Source of the DNA: Teratosphaeria epicoccoides | Lineage: Eukaryota; Ascomycota; Dothideomycetes; Mycosphaerellales; Teratosphaeriaceae | NCBI GenBank assembly: GCA_021401465.1 | Contig: JADDMT010000026.1 | Span: 124,001 to 188,000 of the forward strand | Reading direction: 5' to 3' | Length of the DNA stretch: 64,000 nt | In this document: one piece after another, positions 42,788 through 54,032 of the stretch | Numbering within the stretch: position 1 is the first letter of the stretch | Layout of the letters: the number at the start of each line of letters is the position of its first letter | Notes under the pieces: model-generated | Database searches by the model: none | What the model saw: only the letters and a program-made list of their open reading frames with translations | Told to the model about the DNA's origin: nothing | Program-made: the position numbers and the translations under genes

Positions 42788-44873
42788 TCATCCATCGCGA
42801 ATGTAAAGATACCTCCGGTATGCCCCGGACGTCTGCCTCCTCCACCTTTTTCCCCACCGCACCATCGGCAACGTCAACGTCTGGAACACAAACGACAGGA
42901 CCCCTATCGCGATGAAAGTCCCCGCCAGCCCACTCGCCTCAAGCCAATAGTCTGATCGAATGTGTCAGCCAACTGTCACGCAGTCTCCTCTGACGCAGAA
43001 TGGAAACTCACTACAAGTAAACGTAAACACAGCAGCAAGGCTGTTGTTGATGACAGCGACGCCGACCATGCCTTCCAACACCATCTCCGGGTACGCATCC
43101 ATCAGATACGCCATACTCAAGTCTCCCGCACACCCCCATCCGAACCCTATAAACCCGAGCCCGACATAGGGAACCGGCCAACGCCACCCCTTGTCAGAGC
43201 CGACGCCAAAGAGTATGAGGCCGACGGGGTTGATGATTGCGGAGGGGAGGAGGAGCCAGAGCCGGTCTTCAGCTTCGGAGATGCCGCCGCGCCTTCGGGC
43301 CATCCATTGCACGAATCTGTCGGAGAACCAGCCGCCGTAGATACAGCCTATGGTGGCGCCGACGAGGGTCGGGACGTTCATGATGGAGACGGCGGCGTCG
43401 CTGTAGTACCAGGGCGCTTCGTACCAGTTGTCTTCTTCGACCTGGGTGGGGAGTGGTCAGGATCCTATGTTTTCTCTTGATCAGGGTGCACGTTGGTCAC
43501 TGGAGAGGTTGACTTTGAAGCGAATGCATGATTGAGGTGTGGACTGCTTCTTTGTCACTGCTTGACTTGTGGTCCGCGTTTGACGGCAAGATGGATATGC
43601 CTCTGACACTCACCAAGCCGTCAATTGCGCCATCCTGTCAATGTATCGAGGGCATTATGAAATGACGAAGACGGTTTGAAGGATTAGGTAGGGCTTGGAC
43701 TACTCACCGTCAGATAAAAGGTCAGCCAGGCGTCCTGCAGTCCCCATTGGAGTCCGGCGAAGATGATTGCTGGGAAGTAAAACAACTTGACGATCTGTAC
43801 GAGTCTCCTGACATATTGCTTGAAACCTGTGCCAGCTAAATTTGAAGCAAGGGTGATGGGCTGGATACTTTGCCAGTAGCTTTTTGGGGCCTCATGCTCG
43901 CCGAATGCTGATCCTTGCTCGGACCCAGATGCTGATGCCTGATCGTTCGCATGATGCGCACTACTGATTTCGGGCGCAGACTGCAGCTCCAAGGGTAGCT
44001 TCGATGCTTCTGGGTCCGCAGTCTTCTCGCCGGATGTTTTGCGTTGAGCTCCGGCTCTCCTACCTTGTGCGCCAATGATAGCAGCTCGATTGAATTCGGT
44101 CTCTTCCAGACCAAACAAGAACACGATCAAAGTCCCCGCCGAGATGATCGCGGCAGTATATCCCACCCATCGCCAACTCGTCGTCGCGATGTAGCCAGCG
44201 ACCAAAGGTCCCAGAAACGTTCCAATACTTATGGCAAGGATATATAGGCCGAGCACGGTACCCCTTTGATGCTGGTAGAACACCGCGGACAGGCTCAATT
44301 GGGTCACTGCTTCTGCGCAGCTCTCAGATGCGCCGACGAAGAGCTGGCACCAGATTGCGTCTTGCTTGGTCTGCACGCGAGCAAACCAGATCGAACCACC
44401 CAGTGCGGAGAGCAGGCAGATCGAATACATGATTTTGCAGCCGTACAGCGATGTCAAGGGGCTGCCGAGGAGTGTCCAGTAGCCAATGCCCAGGAACAGA
44501 ACGCCGGCCGCGGTGTTCTGGACGCCGTAGCTGATGTCTAGGTCTCCGAAAATTGCCTCACCGGCCGCGCCGAAATCGTTGGTGATGGCGGCCGTGAAGC
44601 CGGTAATGTAGAGGACCAGCGAGACGTGCCAGTATTTCCGCCATGGTGACCAGTTCAATGGATCTGTTTCGAAATTGCGATGAGCATTTGAAGTCTACGA
44701 AGTGCGGGTGTTGATGTTCACTAATCACCATTCGGAGAGTCTGTGGGCTCTGGCAGAAGGACTATATCCTCCTCGCCGGCAGTAATGAGAAGCGTGGTGC
44801 CAGCAAGCTCTTCTTGCTGTGGTTCTCGGCCATATTCGGCCATCATGTAGTGGCTTATCAACTGGTGAAACAT
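42788..44873 (-). CDS. MFS transporter (DHA1-like), five exons
   Basis: Proposed join complement(42788..42951,43012..43441,43614..43634,43708..44663,44729..44873), 571 aa. Introns are 60, 172, 73 and 65 bp from low to high coordinate. They join PTDSPN|DPLNWSPWRKYW, then LTFYLT|DGAIDGL|VEEDNWYEAPWY, then FTFTC|NYWLEASG, all typical of the large fungal family with a VPxPSxDPxDPLNW N-terminus. The third exon is only 21 nt. Twelve membrane segments and a long Ser/Ala-rich central loop are visible, with LGPLVAGYIATTSWRWVG as motif C-like. The last exon ends in a basic segment (RRYLYIRDG). The start is uncertain between Mets at 44873 and 44843-44846. The substrate is unknown. Confidence 0.85.
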
Positions 44874-45517
44874 TGGTGCAGCCAGGAAAGATGAGCTGCA
44901 TTCACATGGGTGCGGTAGCAGATATGTACAGCTTCTCACGCGGTGTATTGCATGTACGTCGCTTGGCAAGGATGTCGATAAGATAGGCAAACACGGCACG
45001 AACTACACACGAACTACACGTGCCCATGATGCCGAAAAGAACGAACGCCGCGTGCGATTCCGTGCAGAGAAGCATGATTTATCCCGTTAAATTTGAGGTG
45101 TCGGCGGAGGTGGGTTCGGCTGGGCCTGCTAGATAAGGCAGGCGTCAGCGCGGGCGGTGGAGAGGGTGGTGATTGGCTCACATTGGCCTAAGCGATGTCA
45201 TGGCTTGATAGCGCCCTGCTCTCGTGGCATCTTCAGACCTCGCAAGGACATTCAAGACTGGCCAAGCAGGTTTGCCGGTGGATTGAACCAGATTCGACCA
45301 ACCCAGGCGAATGTCGACTTGCCAGTACAGCATGGCTCAATCATACCATATATCCACGCGTGGCGCCAAACCAAATCATAAACCTGCCAGTATCGGCTCC
45401 AGCCTACGTGCACAGGGTGTGCTGCGCGATAGCGCTGTCTCCACCGGCTTGACCGAGCTGGAGGGGAAGCAGGCCGGACAGGTCTGCGGCGTAGGACTGG
45501 AGCGGAAACCCGGGTCA
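44874..45517. promoter_or_regulatory. Divergent upstream region of MFS and amine oxidase genes
   Basis: The flanking genes are transcribed away from this 640-bp stretch. No gene or clear core-promoter element was recognised. Confidence 0.4.
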
Positions 45518-47311
45518 ATGGTGAGGAAGGTTGTGGTAGTTGGGGCTGGAATCTCTGGCCTGCGCGCAGCATCGACGCTACACAAGCACGGCGTTGAGGT
45601 CGTGGTCTTGGAGGCGCGCGATCGCATCGGCGGGCGGATTTGTACCAACAGGAATCCGGACGGCACTGCCCTCGATATCGGTATGTTGTGGCTACCGAAC
45701 TTGCTGTAGCTGACACTGAGCTGCAGCGACCTGCGTAGGCAGTGGCTGGCTGAACAAGCTTCGCACATTCCCCAGGGATGCAATGCGTTCAGTCCGCTAA
45801 CAAACAGGTGGGGCTGCAGGTGCAGCATGGATGCACGAAACGTCTCAGAACAAGTTGGTCAAGCTAATCAAACCTCTTGGCATTGAATACTACTATGACG
45901 ACGGCCTCGCTCTGTACTACACTCAGGTAACGCGGAGATATCCCAGCTCACATCATTATATGCTGATTCGAAATCGGTGAAGGATGGTCAAGCCGGCGCT
46001 CAGTTCAAGGCCAAAAAGGTTGCTGATGAGTATTAAGCAATGATTGCCGATGGCACTGTACCCGCTTGCTGACAGTGGTCGCATAGGTTCGCAGACCATG
46101 TAGCTTGGTTCTACGGAGAGCACCCAGATGCCCCCGACCGCTCTGCTGCCGAGTTCATGGCTGATTTTGTCGGTGGCCATGAGCTCGTCACCGATGATGA
46201 ACGTGCTTGGGCTCCTCAGGCTCTCAAGGAGGTCGAACTTTGGATCGGCACCTCTGTTGAACAGGCTTCGTCCAAGCATTTGTCCTATTTCATCGTAAGT
46301 CTCGGACATTCTGGACCTGAAGCACGGGCTAATCCCAACGGCCTGACTAGACTGAGCGTAACATGTACATGAAAGGCGGCTATGACAGGATCGTGAAGTG
46401 GACCGCCGAGCCACTGATGTCGAGCTCAGACAGTATTTGCCTCGAGCATCATGTGAAGGACATTGAGTGGTCTGAGGCTGGAGCGAAGGTTGGCTTCACC
46501 AACAATGGCCAAGAAGGTTCCATCGAAGCCGACGCGGTGGTGGTCACCATTCCGCTTGGTGCGCTTCATCACAAAATCATCGACTTCAAACCAGAATTGC
46601 CTTCCGACATTCGAGCTGGCCTCGGCCGCTTCAGCTACGGGGCGCTCGGGAAAGTTTTCTGCGAGTTCACTGATGTCTTCTGGTCCAAGGACAACGATCA
46701 GGTACGCCGTTTCTCGTCCCTTTGAACATCTCGCGAAGCTAATCGCCAACCAGTTCATGTACTATCCCTCCCCCGAGGAGCCTATCGATGAAGCCTATGC
46801 CTCCTCCAGCAGTAGGTCCAACGGCTCCAGTTTCTCCGACACGAGCCACGACAACATCCTGAACTACGCCTCCGTCACCGTCAACCTCTGGGTCATGACA
46901 GGCAGCAAGTCCTTGTGCACTCAGATCGCCGAGCCCTTGACCCAACGCATCGAGGCCATGACAGACAGGAAGGAGATCTACAAGTTCTTCGAACCGCTGT
47001 TCAAGCGTCTCCGTACAGAGCCGTACAAGGCTTTGCCCAGACTTGTTAGGCTGGAGACGACGCACTGGACTCAGGACCCTCTGGCTGGGTATGGGTCTTA
47101 CTCTGCGGACAAGGTTGGTGACGAGCCCGGAATGTGGCTGAACGCACTTGCAAACCATAGGGACAGCCGTCTGCAGTTTGCTGGTGAGCATTGCACCATG
47201 GTCGCTAATGGTTGCGTGCATGGAGCTTTCGCCACGGGCGAGGCGGCTGCGAAGAATTTGCTGCACACGTTCGATATTGCGTATGATGGTGGCGACTTTG
47301 TCAGCGCCTAG
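45518..47311 (+). CDS. FAD-dependent amine oxidase (polyamine/monoamine type)
   Basis: Proposed join 45518..45680,45820..45926,45983..46029,46087..46294,46351..46701,46754..47311, 477 aa. Exon 1 carries the FAD dinucleotide motif VVVGAGISGLRAA and the ARDRIGGR fingerprint. Later exons give AWMHE, KAKKVADE|FADH, HLSYFI|TERNMYMKGGYD, the DAVVVTIPLG strand and the C-terminal FAD motif FAGEHCTMVANGCVHGAFATGE. Five introns (139, 56, 57, 56 and 52 bp) all preserve frame; one exon is 47 nt. The first acceptor could also be 12 bp earlier in the same frame. The family oxidises polyamines or other primary/secondary amines to aldehydes with release of peroxide. No peroxisomal C-terminal tripeptide is present (ends VSA). 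The exact substrate is unknown. Confidence 0.9.
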
Positions 47312-47697
47312 GTGTAATGATGAAAATCTACAGGGTGAAATGGGCGGTGCATCGGTGCAAGGAGGCGTTGGAGTTTTTGGTTCGAGATCCATGCAGTCAT
47401 TCGCTCTGTTACTTCCTCATCTGCTTAGGTAGCCTTCTTCAATGTAACCAGGAGCGCCGCCATACTACCAACGTGTGCTCAAACGTTGGCTCCGAAACGT
47501 CCAGCCTGTGTCTGGGCGTCGACTGGGTGCAATCCAGGGTGATGCATGCTTTGCCAAGGGTTTTGGCTATTGGCTCTACCGGCCACGACCGACCCATCAT
47601 CGACATCACATTAGTTGTTGCCGCCGTCTCTTCAGTCAAGAGGATCATAGACACAGCATTGATCGAAACAAAGGCCGATCTTGATGATTCCTGCGAA
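47312..47697. other. Intergenic between amine oxidase and Nudix genes
   Basis: About 390 bp, head to tail. No gene seen. Confidence 0.4.
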
Positions 47698-48755
47698 ATG
47701 GCGGGGACATCACAAGTCACATTTCTCTCACTGGTAGCCTCAGCAGACGAGTGAGTCGCGCCACCAACAGACAGGAGATAGGCGACCCGGCTCACATCGA
47801 AACCGCAGTTTCCCATACGGCCCGCTACCCACCACGTACTATCAGCTGTATTTGCCGCACGATGATCAACCTCATGGCTACCTGATCCCGGGCGTCGTGG
47901 AGAAAATGCCGTGGACGCCAGACTTCGTGGTCGACCACGGCAACAAGAGTAAGCGTTGAAGGTCACCACTTCCTCCCAGCTTGCTCATGCACCTTTCTAG
48001 CCGTGACGGTCAAAGACTCCTCAGGTGGCTCTGACACGGCCACGGCCGTCAACCAGGCTTTTGCTACATTGATCAACATTTGCGTGGATAACAACATATT
48101 TTCGGCCATCTGCGGCCGCCACAGCGAGCCCTTCGCCATACCGAGCGCGCGATATTCCAAGCCCGTATATCTAGAGCGCTTTGCTGCAAGTCTCTTTGGC
48201 ATCACCTGCCGCGGGGCTCACCTGGTCTGCTATACCATAACCCAAGCAGAAGGCATGAAGCTCTGGATTCCGCGACGTGCACAGCATCTGTTCACATATC
48301 CTGGCATGCTCGATGCAACAGTTGCTGGAGGCGTCAAGTCAGGTGTGTCGCCCTTGCAGACGATAGTGGAAGAAGCGGACGAGGAGGCGTCGCTGCCTGA
48401 AGACTTTGTGCGCAAGCATGCGAAGTCAAGGGGAGTGATCTCGCATATGGGTCTCACTGGCCAGGGCTTCTCTGGCGAACAAGGACTTGTCGTTCCTGAC
48501 TACATCTATGTCTACGACGTGGAGCTTCCACTGGATATAATACCGAAGCCACACGATGATGAAGTGGGCAGTTTCACTTGTATGACCGAGAAGGAGGTCA
48601 AGACCGCGTTGTTGAAAGAGGAGTTCAAGCCAGATTCTGCCGCGGTTATCATTGACTTCTTCATCACGCACTCGATTTTGACGGCAGACAACTGTCCGGA
48701 CTTCGTGGAGATCAGCATGCGATTGCATCGGCGGCTGCCATTCCAAGCTGGCTGA
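47698..48755 (+). CDS. DUF4743-Nudix protein (fungal thiamine-pyrophosphokinase-like group)
   Basis: Proposed join 47698..47750,47809..47948,48001..48755, 315 aa. Introns of 58 and 52 bp join SAD|DFPYGPLP and DHGNK|TVTVKD. The N-terminal half has the DUF4743 signature (YYQLYLPHDDQPHGYLIP and VEKMPWTPDF). The C-terminal half has a Nudix fold with WIPRRAQHLFTYPGMLDATVAGG. In place of the usual G-x5-E-x7-REUXEE, the Nudix box reads GVSPLQTIVEEADEEASL: the RE arginine is glutamate and the first glutamate after the glycines is missing, while the EE pair is kept. Relatives hydrolyse damaged thiamine diphosphates; the altered box may change metal binding. It could also be a divergent paralogue with a new substrate. 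Confidence 0.85.
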
Positions 48756-49043
48756 GACAGCGCATGAGAAAACTCATTGCGTTGGGCCCACTCAGGAACA
48801 CAAAATTTCCCAAATCATATGCCAACCCATGGGAGATGACGGATTGGCGAGCGTAACACATCGAGCCGATCATTTCAGGCAGCCAACGTGCCTCAACTCC
48901 TAGTGGCTTCGTCATATCTGTCACTTGTTGCGCGATCTGGCTCTTCTCACGAAATTGTGTCCCACGGGCATGACTGATTGTAGCTTCATTGACCATATCT
49001 TCACGCAAATTCGCTGTCACATTCTCGACCATGGCCAAAAATC
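48756..49043. other. Intergenic 3' flank
   Basis: A minus-strand frame of 108 codons (48712-49038) overlaps the Nudix 3' end and directly follows the hydrolase remnant. It has no recognisable content. Confidence 0.35.
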
Positions 49044-49499
49044 TCAGCTGAGGTGGTCAGCCAACCACCTCGCTCTATTCGCCAAAGCTGCTTGTACGAT
49101 CTTGGTTCCCGATGTGAAACGCTCAAAGGCATGCGGAAGCCCAGGATATAAGTGGAACTCGGTGGGCACACCACGCAAACTCACTCGTGGATATAATAGA
49201 CTGCTCCCGTCGCCTCGCCAGCCACTGCATCGCCATCACGGAACCCGAACAAAATGATTTCTGAGCCATCCGCGGAAACCACTTTGTGCTCGCTGTTGTT
49301 GACGGAAGGCACATCCGGAACCTGCTCGTTCATTTTGTCGAAAACTTGATTCACGAGTTCCCACCTGGCTTGGACGTTATGGAATGGACTTGAACCCGGG
49401 CTCAGCGGCCAGGCCTGCCATGATGGGAGCGGCTTCGGCTGCGAAATGTTCGTCGAATGTGAGCTGACCAGGGCTTGCCGGTGCCTGTGGTGCCGCCAT
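49044..49499 (-). pseudogene. Alpha/beta-hydrolase remnant lacking its catalytic core
   Basis: On the minus strand, one frame begins MAAPQAPASPGQLTFDEHFA, a lipase/esterase-type N-terminus, and stops at about 49390. A second frame continues with QVFDKMNEQVPDV and VVYYIHE-like sequence (AVYYIHE), the strand just before the family's HGGG oxyanion loop. It stops there. A third frame then reads VPTEFHLYPGLPHAFERF and ends LANRARWLADHLS, which is the family's histidine-bearing C-terminus. The oxyanion loop, the GxSxG serine and the acid residue, normally about 170 residues, are all missing between them. This is a gene killed by an internal deletion plus frameshifts. Confidence 0.6.
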
Positions 49500-50613
49500 C
49501 TTGATGCTATCGATGTCAGATCGTTAGTAGGCCGTCCACTCTGTTGGGACATGAGACAAGTGTCCCTGAGTGACTTGACAGCGATCATCTACATTCCAAG
49601 ACGCCCCACCCGAGCCGAAGGTTTCGAGGCAACATACAGATGCAAGCAGACCGCGGTGACAGCACGATTACTCGAACGCTGATTTGATGTTCATTGATCT
49701 GTCCATGCAGCAGTACTTAATCGCTCTCGACAACCCACAACCAGGCACCAAGCGGCAATCACGTACCCGTGAAAGCTGAGTCGGTCGGTCAGTCACTCAC
49801 CGGCGTATTACGCATGAGAGGTGGCCCTATCCGTGAACTGCACCAAGTCGCCAGCGGTAGAATTACAGGTTTCTACGATTCGAAAGAGGATTTCCAGCTT
49901 GTGTTGAAAGGAATCTGAATTGCAACGTCCAGCACAAATAGAGGCGAGGACTTGTTTGCGGCCCTCCCAGCTGTTCAGACTACCGCTATATACAACTTCA
50001 ACTTAGCATGTCAGACTAAAGCTCAAGTTAGCGAATCAACGACGCCAGCAGTATCTCGCGCTGTTTTTCGGATCGCTTAAGTTGGCTTCTATCATGGCTT
50101 GCTTGCCCTACCTAAACGACGCGATCGATATCAGCTTGAAACCACTAGCTCTAGCGACCTTAGGATACCAAAGCTATCCTGAATACATTGGTGCCTGCTT
50201 ATGAGCAGCCGACACAATCATTCGTAAAAGGAGAAGACACCTAGCGGTGCAATTGCTCGATAGGATTTGGCGAAGGCCAAGGGGGCAGTTTCGGGCAGTA
50301 GAGCATCGATCAGAAAACAGTACTGCATACATGCGTGCTCGCTGCCGCTCATGCTCGTGCCGGGTACGAGCCACTAGTTTCGGCAAAACTGGTCGTAGAG
50401 GCTTTCTGGAACCCATCATTGCTGCGATATGCTGGATCCACAGCATGAATCTGACGAGTCGGGGATGAGGACTCTTCCGGATTAATAGTAGAGCGTAGCG
50501 CTCGTTGCTCGTAGCATCGACCCCATAAAGGGTCACCAAGCTGCGCACATGCAGAACACCTCAGCTCCATCTGCCATATCACCACCATAGAATCAGATCA
50601 GACATCTGGAACG
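49500..50613. other. Gene-poor stretch, 1.1 kb
   Basis: No gene could be supported. Open frames on either strand are under 125 codons and lack signal peptides, domains and good splice sites. Confidence 0.4.
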
Positions 50614-50781
50614 ATGCGCGCCGCACTTGCCCTTGTCGCCTCTCTCTTCGGTGTTGCAAATGCCAACAATTGGTGCTACAAAACCAACGAACTTTGCGAA
50701 TGGCAGACCACCTGCCGCCCTTGTAACTACACCACGAGTGCGGACGTCGTGGAGTATCCTTACTGCTGCACTATTGGCTAA
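50614..50781 (+). CDS. Small secreted cysteine-rich protein (SSP2)
   Basis: A single short frame of 55 codons, below the usual ORF cut-off. Residues 1-17 (MRAALALVASLFGVANA) form a good signal peptide with an A-x-A cleavage site. The mature peptide of about 38 residues has six cysteines (21, 28, 34, 37, 51, 52) in the pattern C-x6-C-x5-C-x2-C-x13-CC, and many aromatic residues. One N-glycosylation sequon (NYT) is present. It is the first of three secreted cysteine-rich genes in the same direction. No family is recognised. Short length means chance cannot be excluded, but signal peptide plus six cysteines in 38 residues is unlikely to be random. Confidence 0.58.
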   Translation: MRAALALVASLFGVANANNWCYKTNELCEWQTTCRPCNYTTSADVVEYPYCCTIG

Positions 50782-51419
50782 GCGAGGGACTTTGATGGTA
50801 TACACGCTTTGACTGCGATGGACGGACGGGAGGATTTGGAGCTGACAGTCAAAGTGCACAGAGGGCGTGTGGAGGGTTGTGGAACGAACGAGGAGAAGTG
50901 ACGGGGAGAATTATGAGGGTACAGGCAACTGAGCCGGAGGTGTCGCTCTCGGCGAACGAGGAGGCGGGTTGCTGACGGATTGGTGGCCGGCTCAGATTGG
51001 TTTGACACCACGATAGCGATTCGAGCTTCGTCACGGTCAATTGTCAAGCCGGAAAAGGAGCCTGCAAGCATTCAGTCAGGTGAACACTGAGGTTTGGACA
51101 TTGAATAAACTTTCTGTGGCCTCCAAACCTGTAACAATTACCAAGCCCGCTGCGCGGATCCATTCGTTGAGAGACTGTCTTGTCAACGGCTGCAATCCGG
51201 CATCAACCAGTTGATCCGTACACCCAGTTCGGGTGAAAGAGCAAAATAGTGCAGGTATAGATGACGTCCCAATCTCTTCCCGTCCGCCTCTTAGACCCTT
51301 CACGAACAACTGCTTTCAATAGACCGTCTCTTCAATTTCCACACGCCGCACGCCACCCGATGGAACCAAACCACCACATCACTGTGTTACTCAAGGAACC
51401 AGACTCTGGAATCTCCAAA
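50782..51419. other. Intergenic between SSP2 and SSP3
   Basis: About 640 bp with no supported gene. It must hold the promoter of SSP3. Confidence 0.4.
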
Positions 51420-51657
51420 ATGCGCCTCATCAGCCTCGCCCTTGCGCTGGGCGCAGTCACACTGCCCTCCTTCGCGAGCGCCCAATGTGGCAACATGGAC
51501 GACTGCACATGCTGCCAGTACTCGTGCGAATACACATCAGATCCGGTCGGTTGCAAGGCAAACGATTGCGGCCAGTGGTGGTACGTCCGCCATCTACTTG
51601 ATGAGAGTTGCGTGGGTTTGGACTGGAGCAGGCTGACTTTGCTGATGCAGCGATTGA
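51420..51657 (+). CDS. Small secreted cysteine-rich protein (SSP3)
   Basis: Proposed join 51420..51580,51651..51657, 55 aa. The signal peptide is MRLISLALALGAVTLPSFASA (cleavage at about A21). The mature 34 residues hold eight cysteines (23, 29, 31, 32, 36, 45, 50, 54), C-x5-C-x-CC-x3-C-x8-C-x4-C-x3-C. A 70-bp intron (donor GTACGT, branch GCTGAC, acceptor TGCAG) splits the codon for the last cysteine and brings in a two-residue exon followed by TGA. Unspliced, the frame runs on with low-complexity sequence and an odd cysteine count; splicing gives an even eight. This dense cysteine framework resembles knottin-like or effector peptides by style only; no family is recognised. Confidence 0.62.
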
Positions 51658-52936
51658 GAGGTTTGAGGAGCAGCCGATCCAGCCAGATGATGCGGAAAGG
51701 TTGGGCGTCTGAGGAGGGTGGTTGAGGATGCTTAGGCAAGGCATCATGGTTGGCGCTATGGGCGGCGGTGATATGGATGTTGGGGGAGCGGGAGAGACGG
51801 AAAGAAAGGAAGGGAGGGGAGCGGGTTCGCGCAATGCTTTGCTCAAGTCATTCAGGTCCCGCAGAGGCTGAGCTCACACGCTCGTTGATGCCTTTCCGGA
51901 AAGTTGGTTGGGTGGTACGAGATTGACTGCATCAGTGTTTTGTTATCGATGTGGATGTCCCTCAAGGCCATAATCTACTGGACCATAGGGTAAAGGTCTG
52001 ATCTTTCGTACCAACCGCTCCTTCGGGAGAACATTATGCTACAGGTCGTATCTATGAGGGCTGCTGTCAGGGCACCAGAATCGGTACTGAGACGTCTCTT
52101 GAAGCCCGTCGACTGGTCAAACTTGTCAGGAGTGATCCGACTTGATGTCTCCAAAGACGTTACCGAGTGTGGGCGCACTGGTCGCCCTCCATCCATTCAT
52201 GGATGGTCATAGCGAACTAAGTATGGTCAGTATCTTGTGGACTGTCCGCGCCTTGCCGAAGGACCCGGGGCATTATAAGCACTTCCTCTCAACAGCAACC
52301 TCTACGCGATAGAAGATGCAAAGACAACACTCAATGATTTGATGAATCGCCCCTCGGTCACCCGTGCAGATTCACGGATCAATGAATATTGTATGGATCA
52401 GAAGGTTGAAGTCCATCTATCCAACCGATCCATCAAGCTCACCGAGGTATTCATGACCCAAATGGGAAGCCCACTTCCAGCAGACGTGCCCGCCGGCCAC
52501 AATAACGAGGACGGTGATGGGTGTTGGTCCCAACTCCATTTCAGAAGAGGCGCAGCTGACAGCATTAAGCGTCCAAGATCCGCACGACGGATGACAGCGG
52601 CTTAGAGCTCATCAGGAGGTGGCAAAGACAGATCTGCTATTTAAAAAAGCGGAGGTTACGGCGCGATGTTCTATTTGAAACCTTCATCGATTCCTCGGGT
52701 GCATGTGAGATGATGACTGTGAGACATCTTCTTGTCCCGGGCAGTGCCGACACCAAACGAGCCCGCCCAGCCTGCTCAGCACCGCCTTGTCTCTCACATG
52801 ACGCGCGAACTCCGGCTCGACGTGGGCAGAAATACAAAAAACGACACCTCGCGACTCTCCCCTCTCCACTTACTCCAAATTCCACCAAGTATCCAGACTC
52901 TACCGATCGAGCGTCCAGACTCGCTATATTGCTACT
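51658..52936. other. Gene-poor stretch, 1.3 kb
   Basis: A plus-strand frame at 52339-52605 and short minus-strand frames were considered and not supported. No repeats or mobile-element ends are visible. Confidence 0.4.
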
Positions 52937-53356
52937 ATGGAACTCCAAGCTGCTCTGCTTACTCTCCTCGCGCTCCGAATCGGAGGCATCAAGGTTGCTA
53001 GTGCTGCCACTTGGGTTCGTAAACCTGCCACCCCTCTCCGACCCCAGCCTAGGAAGTCTTCTGACGACACGTCCAGAACTGCTTTTACGACTCAACAGCA
53101 AATGATGTATGTCAATTAGGGGACGACGCCAGTACGGCGCAGCCGTGTCGATACGTAAGTGTGCGCTCCGCGGCAAGGTGAGAATTGCATTTCAACTGAT
53201 TGCGGCTCATAGTTCTATTCCTGCGCCGCGCCTATGAATGGCTGTACGCCAAATACTGAGCAGGACCCGAAGACGAAGAAATGGCTCGCGGACTGCGGTC
53301 CATACCGTGAGCCTAAATCACCGGATAACCCGGGTGGTGATCCAAAATCGGTGTAG
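52937..53356 (+). CDS. Small secreted cysteine-rich protein (SSP4)
   Basis: Proposed join 52937..53014,53077..53154,53213..53356, 99 aa; all three exons are in phase 0. Exon 1 is almost exactly a signal peptide (MELQAALLTLLALRIGGIKV, cut near ASA). Exons 2 and 3 give six cysteines (28, 38, 50, 56, 63, 80) and a proline/glycine-rich tail ending GGDPKSV. The second intron is canonical (GTAAGT, branch CTGAT, CATAG). The first has a weak donor, GTTCGT, but a good branch (CTGAC) and acceptor (CCAG). Without splicing the frame stops at 53119 with no cysteine. The concentration of Cys and aromatic residues suggests a folded extracellular domain of unknown type. Confidence 0.55.
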
Positions 53357-54032
53357 CATGGGGATGCGAAAGATGACCGGGATAGGCATCGCATCGAACT
53401 GCGGTGAACGAGTCTTTGTGGATGAACGTAGAGGATCGTAAGGCTCGATACGCCGAATTGATTTGTCCACGGACGGACGAGAGACTTTTGCAGTCCAGTC
53501 TGGTTAGGAAATGGAAATGTCTTCTTGTTGATCACCTCACTCCCGTGTGTAAGCGTTGGCGTCTGCGGCCCCCTCGACAATTGCTGCTTCCGCACCGGCA
53601 CAAGCCAGCCTCCAGACCAAATTCAGACTGGCCGAACTGGAACAGCATGGATGATCTCAGTCTCTAGCCTCGGCAGTCAGTAAATGGAAGGACTCTCAAC
53701 TAATGCTCTTCCAAGACATCACGTTCCAGCTCAGGCGCGCATAGCACTGGTCGCCTGGTTTGATGTACAACATCAACGTTCCAGACGCTGTCCCGCTTCA
53801 TACTTGCGGGAAATCCATATCCGACTGTTTTGCAGTCAACACACTGTACATTTTCATTGCTGTTGTCAATGTTTCAAGTAATACACGTCTGACACCTCGC
53901 TCCCAAGTCGCTTCAGAAGTCCATACTTTCGGCCCCCGATAGCTGTTCAATCTCGGTGATCAACTCAGGGAGACATCATTGACTCTCGGATATCAAACAC
54001 GAGAGACCCGCCAATCGCAGGCCTCGACCAGC
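53357..54032. other. Intergenic 3' of SSP4 and SPT16
   Basis: About 680 bp between convergent genes. A plus-strand frame near 53763 has two cysteines and a hydrophobic segment but no signal peptide or start context. Confidence 0.4.

Noticed and set aside
52339..52605. Plus-strand 88-codon frame between SSP3 and SSP4
   Set aside because: No signal peptide, few hydrophobic residues and no family resemblance.
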